Shown piece after piece: positions 13,555 to 26,950 of a stretch of DNA of 64,000 nt. The DNA is from Zonotrichia leucophrys gambelii (taxonomy: Eukaryota > Chordata > Aves > Passeriformes > Passerellidae). Position 1 is the stretch's first letter. Each line of letters starts with the position of its first letter. A program made the translations under genes and the position numbers. The notes beneath the pieces are model-generated. The model saw only the letters and a program-made list of their open reading frames with translations. It was not told where the DNA came from and made no database searches. Location of the stretch: assembly GCF_028769735.1 (NCBI RefSeq), contig NC_088171.1, forward strand, positions 79,970,716 to 80,034,715. The letters run 5' to 3'.

Positions 13555-13800
13555 TATGTATGGCAGGGAGATTTCTATGACATGTGATTAATGTTGCTGC
13601 TGTGACCACTGCCTGCTTCCTCAATTTTCTCATTTACCTTGTATAGCTGGTAAATCACAACTGTCTCCGAGAAAAGTAAACTCCCTCATTAAACAGAGAA
13701 GCAGCTAAAATGTAAACATTTACTATTAATAAAATGGTGTTTCTAGCAATATCAGATGCTTTGGTCAGCAACTCAGCTGCAATAAACAGGATTATAAATT
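13555..13800. promoter_or_regulatory. Candidate conserved regulatory island
   Basis: The block has clustered developmental-type motifs: a TGATTAAT homeodomain-like site near 13586, a TGTAAACA forkhead core near 13712 and CAGCTG-like E-boxes. It lies in the middle of a long repeat-free interval. No open frame of note covers it. The assignment is inference from motif density and could easily be chance. Confidence 0.2.
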
Positions 13801-16800
13801 AGTCCAAGTACAAAAAAATGGTGAACTATATTCTTTAATCCTCAGAGACTGATTATGCATATTCAGATATGAATGAGCTAATAGGTAGGAAAGTGTAATT
13901 TTTTATGCCTAGTTTGTTTTCCATTCCAACAAGATGCTAAAATTTCTGCAGAAGGTGTGAAATAGTCACAACTACACGATGGTGGAAACTGAAGGGTATC
14001 TGATTTCCATTCTTGAAAGGAATATCAATATTCAGTGGATTTGTAGGATACTCTCTAATACTGTGGTCAAACTTGGTCAAAATAAAACAGCTGCAGAGTG
14101 TTATGAATCGCAATATTTTACTCTTGTCTCAAGAGTTTAGATTTTTTAAATTTTAAAATTCTATTTTTAAGTCTGATAATCTAGGAAATAGAATGGTGGT
14201 TTTTAATAGGTTCAGAAATCAGCTACTATGGCCACAATTTTTAAAAATTTCTTTGGTGCATTTGTGTTTTCAGTTCTTTAGTGTTTTACTCATCTGAGTT
14301 GAAATTATTCTGCAATTAATTTTTATGGCATCTTTGTCTTAAAGATAGTAATTTTCTATGTCTAAACATCTAAACATTTGTTTTAAAGCAACGCAGAAAT
14401 GTTGAGAGGTTAATATTTAAGACTTTATAGGTGCATATATGCATTTAATTTTTATTTAAAACTTTGTATGTTAATGGTTGTTCTTCAGCAGTTTAGTTTA
14501 GGTCCAGACCAAGCTAATTAGTTTGCTGATGATTAAATTGAATTTTCATAGTGGCTGCATGAAAGACAAAGTTTCTCAGAAAGAAAGTTTTATCGCTCTT
14601 ATAATTTATTTAAATCAATAATTTTGCAATAGAAGATGGTGCCAAGGAAATCCCATGAACACTTGCTAAGAATCATGCACAAGTGTGAGGTTAATGTCAG
14701 GTGAATACAAGACATGACAGACCTGAGGAAGGAATCCCTAGTATTGTAACTTTCTTCAGGAAAGAATTTTCTAAATTCCTTGGTAAAACTGCCAGTTAGA
14801 AAATGTGTGTTAGGGGGGAGAAAAAATCTGAGAAAAGTATAGCATGATATCTGGTAGGACATGGTATCTGATATAGAGTGACTTCTAAATAAATCCTCAT
14901 TTCATTGATACTGAAAAAGAGGGAAGAAATTTGATTAATGGCCTTAGAGAAGGATTTGGGTCTTATCATGGGATAAAAAGAAATCAAATTTATTTAAATC
15001 AAGTGGAATATGTCAAATAACAGGAATTCCATTTTTTTGGCATTAATTCACTGAATTCAGACTCTCTATTACTTAAAACAAATTGATATTGCTATTATTA
15101 TAACTTGGGATTTTGAATATAAAGTATTTTGTTTCTCTTAGGAATCCTGGTGTATAAAAATATTACTATATAACTATTTCAACTTTTTTAATTAATGGAG
15201 TTATCCACCAGTTTGTGTGTATAAGTGTTTAAATTATAATTATTTTTTTATTTCTTATGACATGCCTCACTCAAAATTACTTCAGCAAGACCTGCAAGTC
15301 AATGCAAATTTAAAGACAACTGGTGTGTTTTGACAAAGAGTATAAATCTAAGTACACCTATTTCATCATTTTCCCCTCTAAACTCTTTAAAAAAATCCAT
15401 TTCTTAAAATTTTGCTTTCAATTAGTTAAATATACTATTGAACATCTTCAAATTATATATATTAGATTCCAATCCAGTGTTCTGTGTAATTTGTACCTCT
15501 CTACATGCATGTGCATATTTGATAACAGAATTTTATGCTCACACAATTTAACTGAGCAGTATAACAGTTAGCCAAAAAACATTTCTTTGAGAAAAAGTAT
15601 TCTGGATGTAAACCACAATAAAAGGTTTTTTTTGAACAAGGAAGATTAAGACCATATGCTCTTGCTAGCTTGTTGTTGGTAGTTGTGTAAAAATATTTTT
15701 AAAAGTTACTGAAGGCTTTGCCAGTTTATGAGTAAGAAGAATAGGAGCTAATTCTCCTGCAGGAGTATAGTCCTCTAAGAGTAAGCATTGCAAAGCCCTT
15801 AAAAGTCGTGCAGTTGTAATGCACATATTTTTATTAATAGAGTTCCTGGGAATGTTTATTGCATCCTTGAAGGTGAAAAGAATGGTTTATATATCAAGCT
15901 TAGAATAAAATCCAAGAAGGCTTATATGCAACATGACTCCCTCTTTTTACATGTTTTGCAATTCATAATTCTTAAGATTATATCTTTCTCTTCATCTTAA
16001 AAGGGAAAGGTCATTGACCAGGAACAGTTTCTGGCCTGTAGAGGATGAGGGTTGAGGACAGGTGGGTTTTTTTACAAAGTTAGTCTTAGCAATTCATTAA
16101 GGTAGGAGCAGATGAATTTTGTAGCAGCCTTACAGACAGCACAACTCAGGCTTCTGGAGCTAATTTGATCCTAACAGAGGAACAAAGCTGCCTTCAGGCC
16201 ATGGGTTGGCAAGATGTGCTGCATGGCTCAGAAGTCTCTCAAAATACAAGACTACAAAGGGAGCCAAAATTCAATTGTTAAGCTTAGCCAGAGCATCTAG
16301 GTTTCCATTATCTCACCTAATTGACATATCCTGAAGTTATAGAGTGCCATCAGATCTGCTTTTCACTGTACAATTGCAAGCTGTCACAGTTTAAGACATG
16401 CTGGAAACAGTGAAGCTTAGAAATTGTAATCTTTGTATTTATATGTAGTGTGATCAATGCAACCCTGAGCAAGTATCTTGAATTACCTGTAAATGTAGAG
16501 CTTGACCATAGTATATTCATATATTCATAGTGCTTAATTACTTCACTTTTCTCAAAATTTACCAGTGTGACAATGACTGTGGCTTTATGTTTATTTAATA
16601 GATTTTTGGCTACTATTCAAATTCAAACAAACTTTTGGAAGAAAGTGAACTTGTTAATTGTCACACTGCATTGGGACCTCAAATAATGAAACAAGTCAAT
16701 GATGAAGTATTAATATTGCTGTGTCCTGGGATGACTTACTTTACAAGAGGTGTACATTTTGTGGGGTACATTGAAGTGGGTTATTAAGATGGTGCTTACA

Positions 16801-16970
16801 CTGGCCAGTTGCAAGATACAGTCACAGTCTAATTTGGTGATAGGTACAATTTACTGCAAGTGGCCCAAACAAAATTTATTCTTTATGTTATCTATTTTAA
16901 TCTTCTTCCTGTGGATAAAATGTTTAGGATTACTTGTTTTCAAACAGGCATATCAATTTTCAACTCCTAA

Positions 16971-16986
16971 ATACCATATATGGTAT
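16971..16986. repeat. Perfect 16-bp palindrome
   Basis: ATACCATATATGGTAT reads the same on both strands and is followed within 10 bp by another CATATGG. The inner CCATATATGG fits the CArG-box pattern CC(A/T)6GG of SRF and MADS factors exactly. The palindrome is seen directly; factor binding is inference. Confidence 0.55.
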
Positions 16987-18044
16987 CATATGGTTTTCAT
17001 ATAATCCTGGTAAGAATCGACCTTTTGTAGTTTTAGGACTCCCTTTTCCTACAGATACGTGGTCAATATCTCCATGTCCTCAAAGAAAATTACCATGAGA
17101 AAGAATATTTTAGCAGTCAGGAAGCTTGTTTCTATTCAAACATTTTGTTTCTTTTGAAGCAATCTTTTTCCTTTCAAAAATTAACCAATGGAAGTAAACA
17201 CACTTAGTGTGACAGATGCAGATGTTCATGTATCTATTCCTTTGAAATAGGTTTTGCAGAATTAGTTTGGCTGAACGATGCTGAAAATGTGCAACTTAGT
17301 TGCTAGAGATATAGAGTAATACTGTTCTTTATTTAATTGAGAAGTGAGTATTTTCTATCTTTGAGTCCACTCAACCTGGAACAAGGAAATAGTCTTGTGG
17401 CTTTTGGGGAATGCAAAGCCAAGCAGAATGCAAGTACTGAGCCACCAGCCAAAGGTCTTATTTTCACTCCTGTCCTTATTGAGTTTCAAGAATTGGTTGA
17501 TGTCCTGGCGATAGATAATTTTTTTTAAATCATAGCACTTTTTATTGTTTGATACTGATCTTTGTAAATTCAGAAACTCTCCACTAAAGTGCTACCCCAC
17601 ACAGCTGGGTGTTGTCATGGACATAGTGGAACTTTGTGGCTTTTGTGAAGATGAGGGTAGCAGTAATTCCAGATAATATTCACAGGTTAATTTTGAAATG
17701 TTAAGGGTAGCTAGCAGGCAGTCTTTGAAGCAATCTGCAAATCTTCCGTCAAGCTTGTGAATTAACTAGTCAAATGTTTGACACATGTTGACAAAAATAA
17801 ATCCCTGTTTACCTGTTGTCTACCTTGCTCTAAAGTCTTCATAACTTTAATTTATGTTTTAGAGCAGTACTGAGACATGACTGGTTTTGAAAGGGTAACT
17901 GCTAACAACAGCAGTAAATATCCAAAATACCTTGTTTATCTTGAAGGCAGGGGGAAGAAGCCTTCCTTCAGGAATAGAATTACTTTAGGCTGTCTTATGG
18001 AAGAGAGTGCCAATGATCTTATCTGTTCATAGCAAAAATAAGTT

Positions 18045-18365
18045 TTAAGAGTCTCATGAATTTCAACATGGAAAATGCAAAATGCAGCCTGGTGGGAGGA
18101 ATTGCTCCTTGCAACAGTATAGGCTGAGAACTGAATGGCTGTGGAGGAATTCTGTTGGAAAGGACCTTGGTGCCTTGGCAGAGAGAGGATGAAATGAACG
18201 AGCAGTTCAATGGTCAGAAAATGAACCTGGCAGCATCAGTGGTCAGAGGTATGCTGGGCTGCCTTAAAAGAAATCAGCTACTAAGTGGGAAAAACTATTA
18301 TTCCCCTCTACTTTGGCACTAAATAGGCTCCATCCAGAACAGTATCCACATTTGGTGCTGCATAA
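18045..18365 (+). mobile_element. CR1 LINE fragment, RT-domain region
   Basis: An internal CR1 piece with both ends missing. Aligned by eye with the remembered CR1 ORF2 translation, it covers the segment after the catalytic FADD box. It reads as the 'M-F-N-GKCK...' segment, then 'QYRL...W', 'KDLG' and 'IPLY', spread over shifted frames. Stops and frameshifts make it non-coding. It is the most diverged CR1 piece on the plus strand here and lacks the 3' untranslated end, so it is probably an old copy later trimmed by deletion. Confidence 0.7.
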
Positions 18366-19241
18366 AACAATTATATTATGAAAGAATAATTTGTCTAATT
18401 GTTTAATTGTAGTTTTCATTTAGTGTGAAGCTAAAATTTTTTAAGTCCTAGTTGAAGCAGTCTGGGGTAGGGAGGGCTATCATCAGGCATCAGTGCTGTG
18501 AGGAAGACCATGACACTCCTGGTGATATTCCTCAACCCTGTAAATTTTTATGACTTAATTTATCAGTTAAGGCGAGAGAGTTTTAAACTTAGTTTATGAA
18601 AAAAACCAATAAATATTACAGGAAAATTTTTTCCATAAAACTGTTTCCATTAATTTTGAAATATCTGGATTGTTCTTAAATATATATATTTTTATCCCAT
18701 TTACTAATGATAAATTCCAAGTAAAAGATGGAGATGGATATAACAGTGAGTGATATAACAGTATTTTTCTTGTAAAATGAATCTATAACAATGTCTCTAT
18801 CTAGAATGCCAGTGGTGAAGTAATAGAACTTTAAAAGGTGTGAAATCCTCTTAGGAATTATGAACCAAGTAAGTTTGCTCACCAGGCTTTTCAAATCCAA
18901 CTATTTATTCAAATTGAGTGCATTCTTCTGAAGCTGATATATCTGGAACATGCCTTTTCAATAGAAAAATCACACTTCAGAAGTGTGTCAGTAGGTATTT
19001 CAGCACGCAATGAGATAAACAAAATCATTTTACGTCATTTCAGTTAAGCACTTAAGATGCCTTTCTCATCTGGGCATGGGATCCTGAATTCTAGTAGAGT
19101 CTCTCACCTACAAGATCCTGTGTAAGGGACTAATGCCTTCAATAGATGTACCTCAGTCAGTTTTGGAAAGAAACAATTCTTCTGTAAGCAAAACTAAAAG
19201 TAATTGTCTACAGCATAGACAATGTTTGAAATGTCTGTTTT

Positions 19242-19335
19242 AACCAAAAAAAACCCAAAAACCAAAACAAAGCAAAAAAACCCCAAACCAAACCGAACAA
19301 AACAAAAAAAAGCCAAAACAAAAAACCACACAAAT
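19242..19335. repeat. A/C low-complexity tract
   Basis: Ninety-four bases made almost only of A and C in irregular CAAAA, CCAAA and CAAAAA units. Such AC-rich tracts and their GT-rich complements recur in this window. There is no fixed period. Confidence 0.85.
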
Positions 19336-19759
19336 AATCCCTTCCTTGCTTGTTTTCCTAAGCAGTTCAAGCTAGTTTAAAAAACTGGTTTTTCCTCTAT
19401 GGTTACATCAAATAAGAATGGGAACTTATCTGTAGTGTAACACTTGAATAACACTGCTTAAAATAATTCATGGCCACCCGTTGGAGCTGCTTTGTGTGGG
19501 AAAAATCAGTCCTGGAAGCCATGGATAATAATCCTTTCAGCTCCTGGAATGGAGAGCAAAGGACATTTTACTTCTAATCAGTTATCCACTATGTTGTACT
19601 CCCATTGTGAGTGCGAAGTCAGCATGACACGCTTGTCTCCAGACACAGGATGGTCTGCAGGAACTGACAGGTGGAACTTCTCCTTTCTTAAACTAGAGTA
19701 GTACCAAGCACAGAACATATTAAGAAGCAAACTACTATACTCCTAAATTTAGGTACAAT

Positions 19760-19781
19760 TTATATATATATATATATATAT
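19760..19781. repeat. (TA)11 microsatellite
   Basis: A pure TA array of about 22 bp directly before a GAATTC. Likely polymorphic. Confidence 0.9.
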
Positions 19782-21383
19782 GAATTCAAATTTTGCTGCT
19801 TCTGTAACTGTTTTCTTTTAATGACAAAACCTCACCCACTAAATCCTGGGCGGCACACAGAATGGTTTTTGTTTGTAAATTTGCATCTGAGTTCTCTTAG
19901 AAACTATTTTCCTTTGGAAGGGGAAGTACATATATTCTGAATTATGCTTCCTGGCTTATTTGTCACATAATCTTCATAACAACTTGACATACTCTTTCAT
20001 GTTACAGTAAGTAGGATATGTTCCAGGATGTGCCTAAGGATGTGCTTTAAAATTAATTCATGTTAAGGACTGAAAATAAGAAAGAGCTGTAGCCAGCACA
20101 AAGTGCTGTGCAGGCAGTGAAAAGAATATCCAATAATCCTGCTGGAACACCCTGAAAACCATCAGTGCCACTTAAGTCTGCAGTAGGACAGTATTGCACA
20201 ATTGGTATTCAGTTGCTTAAGACATTAATAACAGTTTTTTTCTTAAACAACAAACTTTGCTAAAAATTAAGTAGCTGCCTCCCTAGATGAAAGGTAACAC
20301 ATTGGAGGAAATTTAATCCCAAGACTGTCTATTAATTTTTGGGTAAAACTGCATTTCTATAGTGTGGGAAAAGGCTGAAATATTCTGAAGTGTTTCACCA
20401 ATCATCTGATATTGACTTCTAATATTTTTCAATGTGTAATGTATCTTGGAAGCTATAACTGCTATGTTCTCCTTTTTAGCCATTCATAGCTTGGACATTG
20501 TAGAAAGATAATATAAAGTCCTTTTTCCTTAATAAGAGAATAAATACTGGGGAATCACAGACCCCAAACAATATTTCTTAGACGGAGTTTAAATATCCTC
20601 AGTTCATAAATTTTATTTCTTTATGAAAAATTTCAGTATAATACAGTTTTTATATTCCAGGATGTCTTTAATCAATTTGATTCAGCTGGATCCTTACGGT
20701 GTTTGAAATTCTGCTGTTCTAGTTTCCTTTGCATCTTAAAGGAGAATCATGCATATTTGGAAAGCCAATTGACTTCAAAACGATTTCTAATTTTACATCT
20801 GAGAGAAGATGTACTTACTGCTCCCTAATTGTAAGAAGATTTTTGGGTACCACTTTCATGCTTTCTGTCAAACACATCATTCTGTTTTCTCTCCATAGAA
20901 GATTAAATGAAATTGCCAGGCTTTTAGTTTCAGGAAATTGGATGAAATGATAAAACACAGTCATTTGTTGCTCCAGATGTTTTCTTTCTTCCCTGTACAG
21001 ATGTTTGATATAAACTTATGCTATGACTTATTTTTGGACTTTGACTCTTCAGTAGTTACATAAAGTTTGCTCAGTTCAGTCTCTGTAATCTGACGAATAA
21101 GTATGAAAACCAATTTTCATTAATATTGGACAAACTTTTCCAGTAATTGCTGATTTCCCTGGAAGTGTTTGGACATTCCTTTATGAATTTAGGCACCTAT
21201 TTAAGAAAAAAGAGCCATTTTAAACATTTTTTCAGCTTTTCATATGTTAAAATTATAGTTGTTACCTAAGTAATCTGAAAAATAATCTGAAATTTCACAA
21301 TTTAAGATCTCTATAGAGTTAATATTGCTACAAAACTTGTTTATTGGCATATATTCAAAAAATATTTTGAAACACTTTAAGGC

Positions 21384-21433
21384 TTTAATTAGCTATTTTA
21401 ACTCTTTTAACTGTTTAATTAGCTATTTTAACT
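21384..21433. repeat. Tandem duplication, 30-bp period
   Basis: The 20-mer TTTAATTAGCTATTTTAACT occurs at 21384-21403 and again, exactly, at 21414-21433. The spacer between them is also similar (CTTTTAACTG). This is a simple local slippage or duplication event. Confidence 0.85.
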
Positions 21434-22457
21434 ATTCAACTCTAACTTTCTTCTGATTTTTCATTTTCTGTGCGGTTTTTTTTTGAAATGTCCCTGCATT
21501 GCCATCCTTATCTTAGCAGTTGTTTCTTTAACTTTTTCACTAAATTTTGTGACTCTTATCTCATTATTGGATTTTGGTTACTATATATTCCAGCAGTGAA
21601 ATATTTAGAATACAAACACTAATATGCTTCAAGAATAAATGGTTTTCTCCCTTGAATCTATAGGTGGATGAATAGCCAGTGCTTCAAGGGAGCAAGGTCC
21701 TTTGAATACTTTCCACAGTAATGGATCTCATAATTTAGGCCAAAGTAAATTGGCACAGCTCTTAAATCAACTGTAGTTCACTTTGTTGTGCTGTTGACTG
21801 CCAAACATATGCATACACCTAGAGATATGTACACACATATTCCAGAAAAAGGTTACGTTTCTTGCCTGAAGACTTGTGCACCTCATCAGCAGCTAACAGC
21901 AGATTTTTGACATGTGGATTTTAAATTTAAAGCCAATAAGGCATGAATACCCTTGTAGAGCCAGGACTGTGACAATGGTCAAAATAATTTCCCTGATTAT
22001 AAAGTCACTTGCCACGGAAAAGAAAATAATCTGTGACACATCTGTCTCTCACTTGGAAGAAATTATTTTTTGAGATGGTGCAGTTTAAGATTTAGAAAGA
22101 GTAGAGCAAGTAATTCTGACATGATAGAGCAGCATAAAGTTGCTCTGTTTGTAATCTGTAATTTGTAATGTATTTTGGAAGTATTATGAATGCGCAAAAA
22201 TATGTTTTTTAAGATTCAGAATTTAGGGCAAAGAAAACAATATTTTTACTAAGAAATAGTAGTTCCAGTTAACCTGTCATAATCCTGAAGAATCTTATGG
22301 TTACTTAACAATTGTGTTTGCTGCACAAACAAGAGATAGAAAGATAATAAGAAGATAATTAGTAGTTAAAAATGTTTTTTCCAGGTTCTTCTGTCAAAAA
22401 ATGGCGATTTTAAGTTTTCCCCCTTGCTTTCTATTTCTATGTGTGTGCTAAACATAC

Positions 22458-22489
22458 AAAAAAAAAAAAAAACCCCAAAACCAAAACAA
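22458..22489. repeat. A15 plus A/C tract
   Basis: An A15 run (22458-22472) leads into CCCC-A-CC-A units. It could be the degraded tail of a retroposed sequence, but no element body is recognisable to its left. Confidence 0.8.
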
Positions 22490-22960
22490 CCTCATAATCA
22501 TCCTGTGGATTAGAAGTACTTAATATTGCTAACTATTAATTAGTAATAACTGAATGAATTCCAGCATTTTGCTAGAAAATGTCCAGCTCTTGGAAGAATT
22601 TTCCCACAGCTTCCTACTCTACAGTATGTGCACACAGACACACACAGAATTTCATCTAATGTTTTCCATTAGAACAAGCCAAGCACATATTTGTGACACA
22701 AGCAGAGGAAAACCACAGTGGTCTGTGAAGTACTTATCTGACAAAAGGTTAGTCATTTCAATGGAGCAGGTGACAATCCTTCAAACATATCCTGTCATGG
22801 TGGCAGAAGCCACATCAGAAGATCTAAACATTAACATAACAGGAGTAATGATGTGAGACTTTATCTTGTTGACACGGAAAAGCATATGTCTCTATTGGAG
22901 CAATTCAACTAATGTTAAAATATAATTTAATTGTAGTATTTCCTCTCCTTTAGTTGGTGG

Positions 22961-22993
22961 GGTTTTTTTGTTTGTTTTTTTTTTTTTTTTTTT
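22961..22993. repeat. GT-rich tract ending in T19
   Basis: GGGG, T7, GTTTG and a T19 run (22975-22993). Low complexity; sequencing length is likely uncertain. Confidence 0.85.
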
Positions 22994-23518
22994 AATTTTG
23001 GGTTACTCTGTGAACTAAGTAATTTAAGATGTTGAGTATTTAAATTGAGACCCATAACATTGTTATGGTTTTCCTTAGTTTATCTTCAAAAGCAATTCAA
23101 AGAGTTATTTTTATCTTGCTTCTTGAAATTACTGGTATCAGGTTTGTCAGGGCTCCTCAAGTACCAGTAGAGGAAGAGGATCCCTGAAAGTCACAATGCC
23201 CCAAGGTCCGTAGCATGTTACTGTTATTTCATTCCTGGCTTCAATAGTATGAAATGTTCATTTGTGCTTTTCATAATCCAAGGTAATGTGAGCTGTTTAA
23301 ATACTTTAGCCATTTAATACAAAAAGTCCATTCAAAATTGAATGCAACTAGATTCTGAGCATGTTGCCCAGTGTAAACACAGATTATAGTTCCTAATTTA
23401 AGATCTAAGTGAGACTATTAGGCATCTACTGGGAGAACTAGATGCTTTTCCTTTAAAAGGTTTGATTTCTATTTGGTTTTTTGTTTGTAGAAATATTTCT
23501 CAGCTTTCAGAATCGGCA

Positions 23519-23576
23519 AAGAGCCAAAGCAAACAAGCAAAAAAAAGCCAAACCCAAAACCTCAAAACAAACAAAG
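23519..23576. repeat. A/C low-complexity tract
   Basis: Fifty-eight bases of A and C with few G, in irregular CAAA-type units. It is about 90 bp left of the 3' end of the minus-strand CR1 and separate from it. Confidence 0.8.
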
Positions 23577-23663
23577 TACTAAAATGCTGAAGGTGGTTTG
23601 CTAATAATTTAGCATTGTTCCTAAAAGGGTTTTGTGGAATACAAATGTTTATAATTCTTGCAT

Positions 23664-24340
23664 TATCACAGAGTGGGGTCAAGTTGGCTAGGGCCACAGA
23701 GGTCATTTTGTCCAACCTCTCTATTCGAGCAGGGTCATCCCAGAGCACATGGTACAGGATTGCATCCAGACAGTTCCTGAATATCTGCCATTGAGGCAGA
23801 ATCCACAGCCCTTCCGCACAATCTGTTCCAATACTTGGTTATCAGCACAGAGAAGAATTTCTTCCTCAGATTCAGGTGGGACTTCTGTGCATCTGTTTCT
23901 GCCCATTGCCTCTTGCTCTTTGGGTTAGCACCACTGAGAAGAGCTCCTTGACACTGTTCCTTCAGATACTTACGGACCCTGATGAGGCCTCCTCTCTGTC
24001 ATTTCCCCTTGAGGCTGAACAGGCACAGTAGTCTCCATTTCTCCTTGTAAGAAGAGATGATTCTGTGACCTCATCATCTTTTTTGCCCTCCACTGGACTC
24101 ATTACAGGGGCTTCATATGCCTCTTATACTGAGGAGGCCAGAACTGGACACAGCATTCCAGATGCTCCTCACCAGAGCGAGTAGAGGGGCAGGATCACCT
24201 CCTTTGAGCTGTTGGCCACACTGTTCCCAATGCCCCCAGGATACCATTGGCCTTCTGGGCCACAAGGGCACAATGCAGGCCCAAGGAAAGCTTGTTGGCC
24301 ACCAAGAAGCGTGCTTTCCACCAGGTCAAAGTTACATTTA
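23664..24340 (-). mobile_element. CR1 LINE, about 680 bp of ORF2 end and 3' region
   Basis: The longest uninterrupted CR1 copy in the window, on the minus strand with its 3' end at left. Read on minus it gives recognisable CR1 ORF2 pieces. A segment translating as 'KEVILPLYS' (near 24169-24200) matches the conserved 'REVILPLYSA' stretch that follows the RT palm. A later frame matches the C-terminal 'RGNGH...FR.N..K.FF' region in damaged form. The plus strand shows the familiar antisense blocks 'ccagaactggacacag', 'aggataccattggcc' and 'gggcacaatgc'. Frameshifts and stops break the frame throughout. Truncation at the right end (the 5' side) is typical of LINE insertion. The catalytic boxes lie upstream of the retained part. 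Confidence 0.92.
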
Positions 24341-26844
24341 TTTAACAGGGTGATAGACAGAAATACCTGTACAGGCATAAGTCTTTTCTTTGTTAGTGAT
24401 TTTTTGTTTCCATTTTGGTTTTAGTATTTCTCTCAGTTTAGAGAAATAAATATTAATAGACTTGCATTTTTTAGGATACTGTTGAGATAATATATAATAT
24501 AAAAAGGGAAAGAATCTATACAGATACTAGTGTATTCTCTTTTTAAATATTAACACCACACTAAACTCAAAAAGTATTTTAGCAAGCAATTTCACAAGCA
24601 TGAGTCTGAAACTATTTATCCTTTTCTCTCGTGCACAGCTCATTACATGATTGTGTGCTGCTCTGTTACTTATAAACTTGTTAATGTTTCCTTTGAATAA
24701 ACTTGCTCAAAGTAGCTCTGGCCACTTTGACATGCTACCATTTCCTGCTCCTCTGGCAGCTTATCCAACCTAAGCCTTGTATTTTTGTGTACATGTCATC
24801 TGTGATTCAGAGGAACACTGACACATTCCAGAGTGAAAAAAAAATACTTTGTTACCCAGATAAATTTTGGTGCTTCTCTATATGTCAAGATATGGCACAG
24901 ATATTGATTTAGTGGTACTCATTTTCAGTTGTACTCTTACTCTTTTACTGAGAAAGTAAAGCTATATTGATGTTTCATTTTCTCAGCTGATCTACATTTC
25001 ATAATACTTCTTCAACTATGGGAAAGCAAAAGAAGGCAGAAGTGCTTGTATTTTACCTTTAGACACCTCCCTCTAATATATTTCAGTCTGTTTGTGGTGA
25101 CCTACTTCAAGATTTTTGTTTTCCTGGAGACTGCTGTGAGCAAGTCTTTATTTGTAGCTTTGAGACAGAGATTTTAAGTCTCTGCATTTATAAGAAACGC
25201 AGGGACATCCATACGAATTACAAATCTCAACAATAGCTTTATCAGCTTTCTTGAGGTACCTAAAAAAAAAAACAACTCAAAAAATCCTAACAAAACACAC
25301 TCACAAAAAAAAAAAAAAAACTTGCTGAATTTATCTTGTTTATTCAATTTGGAGATCCACAGTAAAAATCTGATTTCATGTAATGCTTCGAACATTCCTT
25401 TAAAAGTAGTTGTCATGCCTTATGACATGAGACATCATCTTGGTATTCTGAGTATTCTAACTCAAACACACTTCTTTCACTACTAGCCTTGATTACTGCC
25501 AGGTACTTAAGGTTTTGCTTGAATGAAAATGGGATATATTGCATACATGAATAAAAGTAGACTTGAGCAGGACTTCAAAGGATGGCTTGTAGGAGGCAAA
25601 AAAGAGAAAATGCCATCAAAGTACAATTGTATGAGTAATGGCTGACAGCAAATCTTATTGAAGTTGTTGCAGTCCCCAGTTGCTTGTTGCTGTTGGAAGT
25701 TAGGTTTTCAGTGATCTAAATGAGGAACTGCTTTGGTTTTCTGTCTGGCTTCTCAATGTCTTGGACCACTGTGAAGCCAGTTAAAACAGATTTATGAAAC
25801 AATTTGTACGAAAATCTCTTCAATTAATGGAATTTTGCATATTCTAGATCTACTAAAAGAACTAACAAAGCTTAGCCCACTAGGTAGTACAGAAAACACT
25901 GTCATACAAAAACTGAAAAGTTGATCAGTGCTCTGTTCCAGCAGGCGTAACAAGACAGTCCTGCCCTGAAAGAGTTTACAATGGGCATTATCAAGCTCCC
26001 TCTGAGAAAACTGAGCCACTGAGGTTATTTAGACAAAATCTTAGCCACTGTAAAAAAACCTGACCTCCTTTAATCTGCACCTGTTATAACAATATTATTA
26101 AAACCTTGTTTGATAATTTTTTGAAAAATAAGTTGTATAGTACTGCATCCCCATTTTCATGCTAGGCAATATCTTGAACAATTTATTAAAAGAAAAAGAA
26201 GAGGCAGAAGGGAGAGACATCTTTAATACTTATTTGCTTTAATACTTATTAGGTTTTTAACTTATTTATCCAGGTGAAGTCTGGCAGAGAGTTATTTTGT
26301 TAGGCAGCCTCTTTGTAAGTTAAATTACTTTACATAAATATGGCAAATATTTGGGTTAATCTTTCAGATTAGTATAGATACAACCATGGAAGACATCGCT
26401 TATTGATCTTTTAAGGAAAGGTCTGAGTGAAAACATTCAGTTTCTCAAAGTCATGTAATAAATTGTGCGAGGTTACTCTGGTAAATATCTGCACGTTATC
26501 TTTAGAATTGTAAAATAAATTTCTGCTGTTCTTAATATTTGAATTTGTGGGGTTTTTAAAGAAAAAGGCTGCCACAGAGATCTGGACTCTTCCTTTTGTA
26601 CAGCCCCTGATGCAGAGATTTTTGAAGGATGTTATCTCTCTGTTCTTGAAATCTTTTTGGCAGCAACATGAGAAATTCAGCTGCGAATGAAGTCAACAGA
26701 AACTTTGTCAAGGAAATGTCTACTTTGATAACAGTAAATTATTATTCTGGTATTAGAAAGCGTACTAGTCTCAGTTTGGGCATCCAAAATGGAGTATATC
26801 TGCTTTTTCTATTCCAATGTCACAATTTAGTGTCTGATTGGAAG
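24341..26844. other. Single-copy stretch, no gene seen
   Basis: About 2.5 kb of AT-rich sequence with poly-A tracts at 25262-25320. Open frames are at most 80 codons and unremarkable. Confidence 0.55.
25262..25320. repeat. A-rich tract with A16 run
   Basis: A-rich sequence with scattered C, ending in A16 (25305-25320). No adjoining retrotransposon body is recognised. Confidence 0.85.
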
Positions 26845-26950
26845 GATTTTTGTTGTGTTTGGGTTTGGGGGATTTTTTTGAGGTTTTTTTTTTGTTTGGT
26901 TTTGTTTTTGTGGGGTTTTTTTTGTTTGGTTTGGTTTGGTTTTTTGTGGT
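26845..26950. repeat. G/T-rich low-complexity tract
   Basis: About 106 bases almost devoid of A and C on plus, in irregular GTTTG, GGTTT and T-run units. On the minus strand this translates to a Lys/Asn/Pro/Thr-rich open frame (26771-27037) that is a composition artefact. The strand asymmetry favours non-B DNA or R-loops, but that is inference. Confidence 0.9.

Larger units (their letters stand above)
7123..18044. other. Long single-copy stretch, no gene seen
   Basis: About 10.9 kb without any interspersed repeat I can name and without a convincing coding exon. Local points noted separately are a GC-richer patch open on both strands (7725-7991), a possible regulatory island (about 9000-9180), a second possible one (about 13555-13800) and a 16-bp palindrome (16971-16986). 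The near-absence of young repeats over 11 kb is compatible with constraint but also with ordinary low repeat density in birds. Confidence 0.5.
18366..23663. other. Single-copy stretch with low-complexity tracts, no gene seen
   Basis: About 5.3 kb of AT-rich sequence. It holds an A/C-rich tract (19242-19335), an AT microsatellite (19760-19781), a 30-bp duplication (21384-21433), an A15 run (22458-22472) and a T19 run (22975-22993). An open frame of 100 codons at 22554-22856 has no recognisable domain and is treated as chance. Confidence 0.5.

Noticed and set aside
22554..22856. 100-codon plus open frame
   Set aside because: No domain or homologue recognised. Frames of this length are expected by chance.
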